DNA of 64,000 bases from Paenibacillus sp. OV219 (lineage in GTDB: Bacteria > Bacillota > Bacilli > Paenibacillales > Paenibacillaceae). The DNA is taken from positions 372,001 to 436,000 of the forward strand of contig NZ_FOCJ01000003.1 in assembly GCF_900110075.1 (NCBI RefSeq), written 5' to 3'. The notes below the pieces were generated by a model. That model was given only the letters and a program-made list of their open reading frames with translations, did no database searches and had not been told where the DNA came from. The translations under genes and the position numbers were made by a program. This document shows, one piece after another, positions 58,650 through 64,000 of the stretch (position 1 is the first letter of the stretch; the number at the start of each line of letters is the position of its first letter).

Positions 58650-59672
58650 GTGAAAGGTTTCTATACGAATAAGAAGATATTGATTACAGGTGGCACAGGT
58701 ACAATCGGACAAGCCCTTGTCAGACAGCTTCTGCTCGATAATCCATCCGTCATTCGGATCTTTAGCCGGGATGAGTACAAACAATTTGAGATGCAGCAGT
58801 CACTCAGCGAATATGCAGGATCTCTTCGTTATCTGATAGGCGATGTGAGAGATGCAGATCGAGTTTCTCGTGCAATGGAAGGGATAGACATTGTTTTCCA
58901 CTTGGCCGGTATGAAGCATGTACCTGCTTGTGAGTATAATCCTTTCGAAGCGGTACAAACGAATGTGATTGGAACTCAGAACATCATTCAGGCTGCACTT
59001 CGAGCAGGTGTAGAGAAAGTGCTTTTCACGAGTACAGATAAAGCGGTGTCCCCGGCCAATACGTATGGTGCGACGAAGTTAACTGCTGAACGGCTCATCT
59101 CTGCGGCAGGCTATCAGAAGGGGTCGAAGTCAACGATTTTTGCATCGGTACGCTTCGGTAACGTGATGGGCTCACGTGGCTCGGTCATTCCGTTATTCAA
59201 GACTCAAATTTTGGAGCGAGGCAAGATTAGCGTTACGGATATGCAAATGACCCGCTTCATGATGACGCCTCTCCAGGCAATCAGCCTCATGCTTGAAGCG
59301 AATGAAATCTCCAAAGGCGGAGAGGTTTTCGTTCTTAAGATGCCGCTCGTAAAGCTGTCGGATTTGGTTGAAGTTATTATTGAGGAAGTGACCAGCCGCC
59401 ATCAATTGATGGGAGAAGTACGGGTTGACGAAATTGGTTTGCGTCGAGGCGAGAAGATGGACGAAGAGCTGATGACGACCGATGAACGACATAAGATGCT
59501 GGAGAAAGACTATATGTACATCATTCCGCCTATTTACACGGGTTCGAAGCTGATCTATGAAGCCTCTAAGTATAATAGCGTGCATGGGAACGATGACATT
59601 GGCTATCGCTCAAATGAAGTAATTGGTAAAGAGAAACTGCGACAGTGGCTTATAAATGAGGAGCTGCTATAG
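58650..59672 (+). CDS. CapD/PseB-like NDP-sugar 4,6-dehydratase
   Basis: The 340-residue SDR enzyme probably makes a keto-deoxy-hexosamine from UDP-GlcNAc. A glycine-rich NAD(P) motif TGGTGTIG is at 13-20. LAGMKHVPACEYNPFEAVQTNV and the S-T-D-K site (128-131) are conserved, and Tyr139-Lys143 forms the catalytic pair. GTG 58650 follows AGAGGGAGTCGAGGA. It sits 19 bp behind the Maf gene, consistent with a sugar for flagellin or a surface glycan. It lacks the membrane N-terminus of FlaA1/WbpM, so it is the soluble type. Confidence 0.85.
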   Translation: MKGFYTNKKILITGGTGTIGQALVRQLLLDNPSVIRIFSRDEYKQFEMQQSLSEYAGSLRYLIGDVRDADRVSRAMEGIDIVFHLAGMKHVPACEYNPFEAVQTNVIGTQNIIQAALRAGVEKVLFTSTDKAVSPANTYGATKLTAERLISAAGYQKGSKSTIFASVRFGNVMGSRGSVIPLFKTQILERGKISVTDMQMTRFMMTPLQAISLMLEANEISKGGEVFVLKMPLVKLSDLVEVIIEEVTSRHQLMGEVRVDEIGLRRGEKMDEELMTTDERHKMLEKDYMYIIPPIYTGSKLIYEASKYNSVHGNDDIGYRSNEVIGKEKLRQWLINEELL

Positions 59673-59693
59673 CGATAGTGAGTGGGGGATACA

Positions 59694-61154
59694 ATGAGAT
59701 ATCAAATACCGGAGCCAGTCAAGCAATTGAGCGGACCGATTGTGATATATGGTACAGGGGAGATCGCGGAGCAGTACTATGAAGAACTGAGCGCATTGTC
59801 GATGCAGGGGCAAATTGCGTTCTTCATGAATACCTCGCCGACCATTACTGAGTTTAAGGGCAAGCCAGTTCATGCGCTGGAAGAAGTTCAGCAGATAGCA
59901 CAACGTGGCGGGTATACGTATCTGATTGCTTCGTATGGAACGGCGATGGTGCTCGCTGAGAATTTGTATGCGATAGGTATCACGAATAGCACAGTCCATT
60001 TCCCTGTGCCGGTTGCGCTTTCTGAAGAAGAAAGTTTTCTTCCTCTGCTTATAAAGCCGGTAACACATATTTGCTTCTATCCTCCGGTAGAAGACTCCGC
60101 TGCTTTAGAAGATTTGCAGGCGCGTGTCCACTGGTATCTTCCGAACTATAATGATCTTACAATACTGCTGCCGGAAGCGGCGAATTGTAGCAAAGGGGAA
60201 TTGGCCTCAAACTTAAACGAGTGCGATCTGCTGCTAGTATGGAATAAAGCGAATCTTGCTGATGAAGCCATAAGAGAATACAAGTTTAAGATGGCATGCG
60301 TAGATCCTAAATATCTCGTGACAAGAGATGCGGATATTTATCGGAGGCTCTACTATTGGACATTGTCGGCTCAGGATAAGAAGGGTTATGTAGAGCAATC
60401 GGAAAGCAACTTTGCTTCCATGCTGAAGAGAAATGCGGATAAGAAACAAGCTTGTGTGTTCGGCACGGGGCCATCGCTTCAAACGGTATATCAGTATAAG
60501 TTTGATGACTATTTCAAGGTCGTCGTCAATGGAGCAGTAAAAAGTAAAGAACTGCTTGCTCATATTGAACCCGATATTCTAGCAACCTCAGATGCGCTTA
60601 ACTTCAGCTATTGCAAATTCGGAGAAGTATTCAGACAGAATGCGATGTCGTTAATGCAGCAAGACAAGGTGTATACAGTCATTCCTGATATTTGTGTGCC
60701 GCTCATGTCCGTGCATTACCCAGAAATGAAGCATAAATTCATTGGGCTCGCGATGTCGAGCGATCTGTATCACTTCCCAGCAACGGATAAGTTAAGTGTC
60801 AAAGAAACTTGGAATGTAGTAACTAGATTCGCCATTCCGATTGCATCGGCGGTCGCTCAAGAGATTTATATTATGGGTTGTGATGGAACAGACAAGTTCG
60901 AAGAGAAGGTCTGGGAGCATAGTAAAAATGTCGAGCATGACGAGCTCTTAAAGGTTGCTTATGAAGCTCATACCTCGCATTTTGAAATGCATACATCGCT
61001 TAAAGCGTATTTTGATAATCACTGCCGAATTATGAACGAGCTTCTTGCGTATGGAGAAACCTGTGGCAAAAAGTACCATTCTATTACGGCATCACATATT
61101 CCTGCATTAGCTACAAGATATGATAAGCTCTTAGAGCAACAAATGAATTCCTAA
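59694..61154 (+). CDS. DUF115-like protein with N-terminal Rossmann-like domain
   Basis: The 486-residue soluble protein begins with a nucleotide-binding-like region (IVIYGTGEIAEQYY, near 17-30). Its C-terminal half resembles the DUF115/Maf core: ACVFGTGPSLQTVY and VVVNGAVKSK. It is therefore a second, diverged Maf-like glycosyltransferase candidate. ATG 59694 is chosen, since GTGGGGGAT is its likely ribosome site; GTG 59682 overlaps it. The GT8 gene follows after 28 bp, and both genes contain similar GTG-type Rossmann segments. Confidence 0.72.
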   Translation: MRYQIPEPVKQLSGPIVIYGTGEIAEQYYEELSALSMQGQIAFFMNTSPTITEFKGKPVHALEEVQQIAQRGGYTYLIASYGTAMVLAENLYAIGITNSTVHFPVPVALSEEESFLPLLIKPVTHICFYPPVEDSAALEDLQARVHWYLPNYNDLTILLPEAANCSKGELASNLNECDLLLVWNKANLADEAIREYKFKMACVDPKYLVTRDADIYRRLYYWTLSAQDKKGYVEQSESNFASMLKRNADKKQACVFGTGPSLQTVYQYKFDDYFKVVVNGAVKSKELLAHIEPDILATSDALNFSYCKFGEVFRQNAMSLMQQDKVYTVIPDICVPLMSVHYPEMKHKFIGLAMSSDLYHFPATDKLSVKETWNVVTRFAIPIASAVAQEIYIMGCDGTDKFEEKVWEHSKNVEHDELLKVAYEAHTSHFEMHTSLKAYFDNHCRIMNELLAYGETCGKKYHSITASHIPALATRYDKLLEQQMNS

Positions 61155-61182
61155 AAAATTGATACATAAGGGCGAGGCTATT

Positions 61183-62334
61183 ATGCTTGATACATCTAAC
61201 ATGATTCCGATTATTGTAGTTACGGATGACAACTATGCTCAACACTTAGGGGTTATGCTAACGTCTTTGTTTGAGAATGCTGCTCAGTCCGAGCGTGTTC
61301 AAATACATGTCATTACTGCGGGTCTCTCCGATAATAATACGTCAAAGTTGATGGAGATTACAGGATTGTATGGGGCGAATATCGAGTTTCTGACCGTGGA
61401 TCCATCGCTCTATTCCGGGTTTGGCGTACGTAATCGAATGAGCCATACAGCTTATTACAAGCTTGCAATTCCAGAGTTGTTTTGTGATCGGTTTGAAAAA
61501 TGCATTTTTCTAGACTGTGACATCATCATTAAAGCGGATATTGAAGAGTTATGGAATATAGATGTATCTGGCACTGCGGTTGCTGCGGTGAAACAGCCAT
61601 TCTTCACTCGTCACGATCAGCTTAATATTCCGGATGGATCCAGCACGTTCAATTCGGGTGTTATGGTTATTAATTTGCGACAATGGGTCGAGAGTCGTGT
61701 GAAAGAACGGGCGATAGAGTTCCTCAAATATAACTCACATCGTATTGTTTTTCATGATCAAGATGCATTAAACGCCGTGTTAAACGATAATTGGATCGAA
61801 GTCAATCCAAGATGGAATCAGTTAACATCCTTCCTATATGCAAATCACGAGGAGTTGGGCTGGTCGCAGAAGCAGTGGAGCGAAGTATTCGATTCGCCTG
61901 CCATTGTTCACTATTCCAGTACAAAGCCTTGGTATTACCTTAACGATCATCCCTATAAGCAAGATTATTATGACTACTTAATAAAGACTCCATGGAGTAA
62001 CTATATCCCGCCGGATCAAGAGCCTGCGCTCCAATTGATGAATAAAAAAACAATTGTCGTATACGGAACGGGCAGTGGAGGAGATCGTGTGCATGCTCTG
62101 TTAACAGAGCGCGGACGTTCCATTTCTTATTTTGTTGATAGCAATTCTGTCAAATGGGGGCAAGCCTTTCATGAGAAGATGGTATGCTCGCCAGAGACAC
62201 TATTAAGAGAAGATCAATCAGAGTTGGCGATCTTCATTGCAAGTTACAGCTACTATACGGAAATTGCCAAGTCGCTTGAAGGCCTGGGCTTTCGAGAGAA
62301 CGAGCACTTCATCGCAGGCTTTGGCAGACGTTAG
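61183..62334 (+). CDS. Family 8 glycosyltransferase with extra C-terminal domain
   Basis: The 383-residue enzyme has the GT8 pattern IPIIVVTDDNYAQHLGVMLTSLF, a DxD at 111-113 (DCD in IFLDCDIII) and a typical FNSGVMVINLRQW near 160-175. A C-terminal segment (about 288-383) starting KTIVVYGTGSGGDRV resembles the N-terminal domain of the preceding gene. ATG 61183 follows AAGGGCGAGG. Its likely job is transfer of Glc or Gal to a glycan. The donor is unknown. Confidence 0.83.
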   Translation: MLDTSNMIPIIVVTDDNYAQHLGVMLTSLFENAAQSERVQIHVITAGLSDNNTSKLMEITGLYGANIEFLTVDPSLYSGFGVRNRMSHTAYYKLAIPELFCDRFEKCIFLDCDIIIKADIEELWNIDVSGTAVAAVKQPFFTRHDQLNIPDGSSTFNSGVMVINLRQWVESRVKERAIEFLKYNSHRIVFHDQDALNAVLNDNWIEVNPRWNQLTSFLYANHEELGWSQKQWSEVFDSPAIVHYSSTKPWYYLNDHPYKQDYYDYLIKTPWSNYIPPDQEPALQLMNKKTIVVYGTGSGGDRVHALLTERGRSISYFVDSNSVKWGQAFHEKMVCSPETLLREDQSELAIFIASYSYYTEIAKSLEGLGFRENEHFIAGFGRR

Positions 62335-62352
62335 AGAGGGGCGCATATCAAA

Positions 62353-63030
62353 ATGAAAGTAATCATTTTAGCCGCTGGAATTGGTTCCCGCCTAGGCAAA
62401 CCCCATCCCAAGGCGCTAACTTTGTTGAGTAATGGACGCAGCATCATGCAGAATCAAATTAAAGCATTACTGCGATATGTAAGCATCGATGATATTACGG
62501 TCGTGGTGGGCTTTAAGAAAGAGTTGATCATGGAGGCATTTCCAGAGCTGCTCTTTGTCTATAATGATTACTTCGATACGACCAATACCTCTAAGAGCTT
62601 GCTCCGCGGACTGAAGAAAGCAAGAGGTCATGATGTCATATGGATCAACGGTGATGTTGTGTTTGATCATGTTGTGCTTGATCGGCTCATTCGTGAGAAA
62701 CACTCTTGCATGGCTGTTAATACGGCGGTCGTTGGTGAAGAAGAGGTAAAATATACGATGCACGAGAACGGCTATATTGCTGAAGTATCGAAGCAGGTGG
62801 AAAGTCCGGTCGGGGAAGCTGTTGGCATTAATAAAGTAAGCCAGGAGGATGCCGCTCTTCTGCTGGAAATGCTAGAGCAGTGCGGAGATATGGACTACTT
62901 CGAGAAGGCGATTGAAACGGCAATCCCGAACGGAATGAACGTCGTTCCTGTTGATATCTCTGACGTTATCTGCACGGAAATTGACTTCGAGGAAGACTTA
63001 ATGCGAGTTAATGAACTGTTAGGGAAGTGA
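62353..63030 (+). CDS. Sugar/alcohol-phosphate nucleotidyltransferase
   Basis: The 225-residue enzyme has the NTP-transferase motif KVIILAAGIGSRLGKPHPKAL at the N-terminus and a metal-site IDFEED at the end. It resembles LicC/inositol-phosphate cytidylyltransferases more than glucose-1-phosphate ones. ATG 62353 follows AGGGGC. It lies 8 bp from a CDP-alcohol phosphotransferase gene, so making a CDP-activated alcohol phosphate is the simplest reading. The alcohol cannot be told from sequence. Confidence 0.8.
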   Translation: MKVIILAAGIGSRLGKPHPKALTLLSNGRSIMQNQIKALLRYVSIDDITVVVGFKKELIMEAFPELLFVYNDYFDTTNTSKSLLRGLKKARGHDVIWINGDVVFDHVVLDRLIREKHSCMAVNTAVVGEEEVKYTMHENGYIAEVSKQVESPVGEAVGINKVSQEDAALLLEMLEQCGDMDYFEKAIETAIPNGMNVVPVDISDVICTEIDFEEDLMRVNELLGK

Positions 63031-63038
63031 AGTGTACG

Positions 63039-63761
63039 ATGCTCGCAGCACTTATAAATCGTTATAAGCGATTCAAAAGCAAATATGTCGTAAGGCAGAG
63101 AAGACAGCATGAGTACTTGATAAACAGGTACTATGCTCATCTCATTGATCCGTTCTTTACGAAGCTTGTTTATGATTTAGGAATGAGCCCTAATGTGGTC
63201 ACGGTAATAACAGGGGCACTCGGTGTACTCGTCGGGGTTTCATTCCTCCTGCACCAATGGGTGATTGGGGCTATACTGCTGCAGTTGCATCACTTCTTTG
63301 ATGGAGCAGACGGGAATTTGGCTCGCCTAACGAACCGATGTACTCCTTTTGGTGCGAAACTGGATCAATTCTGTGATCAAATTGTACGGTTGGTGTTGTT
63401 CATTAGTTTGCCTATCGCTGTAGAGTCACCGCTCTGGGCGAAGCTAGCATTGCCTGCAACCATGTTGTTTGATGTGTGGGTCATCCATAATGTTGTACTT
63501 CCTTTTGCCAGAAAACATGGCCTGCATCGAGCCCGTTGGAAGCAATGGGTACTTGCCCGAGGAATTATTCCTGGCATCGATATTTTTACAATCTTCTTTA
63601 TTATTTCAATAGCAGCATTAAGCGGCTGGTTAGCACAAGCGGTCTTTATTATCATCGCACTAAAAAATCTCGATTGGATGTACCGGGTATGGGAATGTGT
63701 GAAAACGAATATTCGGCGTAGAAGCCTTAAAGGGAACGAGGAGGAACTAACTCGGATATGA
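63039..63761 (+). CDS. CDP-alcohol phosphotransferase family membrane enzyme
   Basis: The 240-residue polytopic protein has the full motif D88-x2-D91-G92-x2-A95-R96-x8-G105-x3-D109-x3-D113 and about six membrane helices. It would move an alcohol phosphate from CDP to an acceptor. ATG 63039 is taken, 11 bp behind AGGGAAG; GTG 63027 overlaps it. It is paired with the preceding nucleotidyltransferase, as in di-inositol-phosphate phosphate synthesis, and its stop overlaps the next start (ATGA). Confidence 0.85.
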   Translation: MLAALINRYKRFKSKYVVRQRRQHEYLINRYYAHLIDPFFTKLVYDLGMSPNVVTVITGALGVLVGVSFLLHQWVIGAILLQLHHFFDGADGNLARLTNRCTPFGAKLDQFCDQIVRLVLFISLPIAVESPLWAKLALPATMLFDVWVIHNVVLPFARKHGLHRARWKQWVLARGIIPGIDIFTIFFIISIAALSGWLAQAVFIIIALKNLDWMYRVWECVKTNIRRRSLKGNEEELTRI

Positions 63762-64000
63762 GCAAACTGAATATTACAGTGATCGGAACGGGTTATGTAG
63801 GACTTGTATCGGGTACTTGTTACGCCGAACTTGGCCACCACGTTACTTGTGTGGATAAAGACTCCTCGAAGATTCAAGTGCTTAATGAGGGAGGCGTTCC
63901 CATCTACGAGCCGGGGCTTGCGGAAGTGGTGGAGCGCAATATTAGAGCGGGGAGGCTGCACTTTACGACTGATCTTTCTTCCGGCGTACAGGCAGCTGAT
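63758..64000 (+). CDS. UDP-glucose 6-dehydrogenase family, N-terminal part
   Basis: The first 81 residues before the window edge show [32 protein letters not shown], the NAD-binding start of the UDP-glucose/GDP-mannose dehydrogenase family, and [11 protein letters not shown]. The product would be a UDP-uronic acid for the glycan. ATG 63758 overlaps the previous stop and GGAGGA lies upstream. Substrate cannot be fixed from this fragment. Confidence 0.88.
   Translation, partial: MSKLNITVIGTGYVGLVSGTCYAELGHHVTCVDKDSSKIQVLNEGGVPIYEPGLAEVVERNIRAGRLHFTTDLSSGVQAAD

Noticed and set aside
1-64000. tRNA, rRNA, insertion sequences or prophage genes
   Set aside because: None seen: no transposase, integrase, phage structural genes or cloverleaf-like sequences.

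Overview
The window is chromosomal DNA from an endospore-forming, flagellated Gram-positive Firmicute with an S-layer. It most resembles Paenibacillus or a close relative (Paenibacillaceae). The reasons are sporulation genes spoIID, spoIIQ and spoIIID in the Bacillus order next to mbl-flhO-flhP, three S-layer-homology (SLH) proteins with the anchoring enzyme CsaB, a degS-degU pair, comFA-comFC, and a late flagellar block running from yvyF and flgM to fliT. I see no rRNA, tRNA, insertion sequence, prophage or CRISPR array.

Layout. 1-3052: a gene tail, then spoIID, spoIIQ and spoIIID, each with a compartment-specific promoter that can be read directly (SigE, SigF, SigE). 3156-6379: mbl, the rod-protein paralogs flhO-flhP behind a SigD promoter, and a small EpuA-like membrane protein. 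6488-8665: the only minus-strand gene, an exported protein with eight Ig-like repeats. 8946-16508: lipid and cell-wall biosynthesis (pgsA, fabZ, a phosphoglucomutase, a DUF5693-type membrane protein, csaB, a tagO-like transferase). 16667-37688: secreted and surface proteins (three SLH proteins including the likely major S-layer protein, an exported protein with an internal duplication, a phosphodiester glycosidase-like protein), with a spore DNA-binding protein and metK among them.

37760-42761: degS-degU, then an ECF sigma factor, its probable zinc-type anti-sigma factor and two membrane proteins, overlapping like an operon. 42868-47264: a poorly recognised membrane-anchored protein, a repeat-rich non-coding stretch with a possible short RNA, then comFA and comFC, both enlarged by in-frame tandem repeats. 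47393-56229: yvyF-flgM-flgN-flgK-flgL-DUF6470-fliW-csrA-hag-flaG-fliD-fliS-fliT, with at least three clear SigD promoters and a CsrA-type hairpin in the flagellin leader. 56351-64000: a glycan block (Maf-type flagellin glycosyltransferase, CapD/PseB-like dehydratase, a second DUF115-like protein, a GT8 glycosyltransferase, a nucleotidyltransferase, a CDP-alcohol phosphotransferase, and the start of a UDP-sugar dehydrogenase).

How the parts fit. CsaB is expected to pyruvylate the wall polymer that SLH domains bind, and TagO-like and phosphoglucomutase enzymes feed wall-polymer synthesis. FliW, CsrA and the flagellin leader form a feedback switch on flagellin translation, while FlgM restrains SigD. 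The Maf block directly downstream probably glycosylates the flagellin or builds a surface glycan, and the paired nucleotidyltransferase and CDP-alcohol phosphotransferase suggest a phosphodiester-linked decoration. The most notable new observations are the promoter/terminator overlap at flgM, the flagellin-linked CDP-alcohol cluster, the spore protein with two protease-like sites, and the repeat expansions in and around the comF locus.
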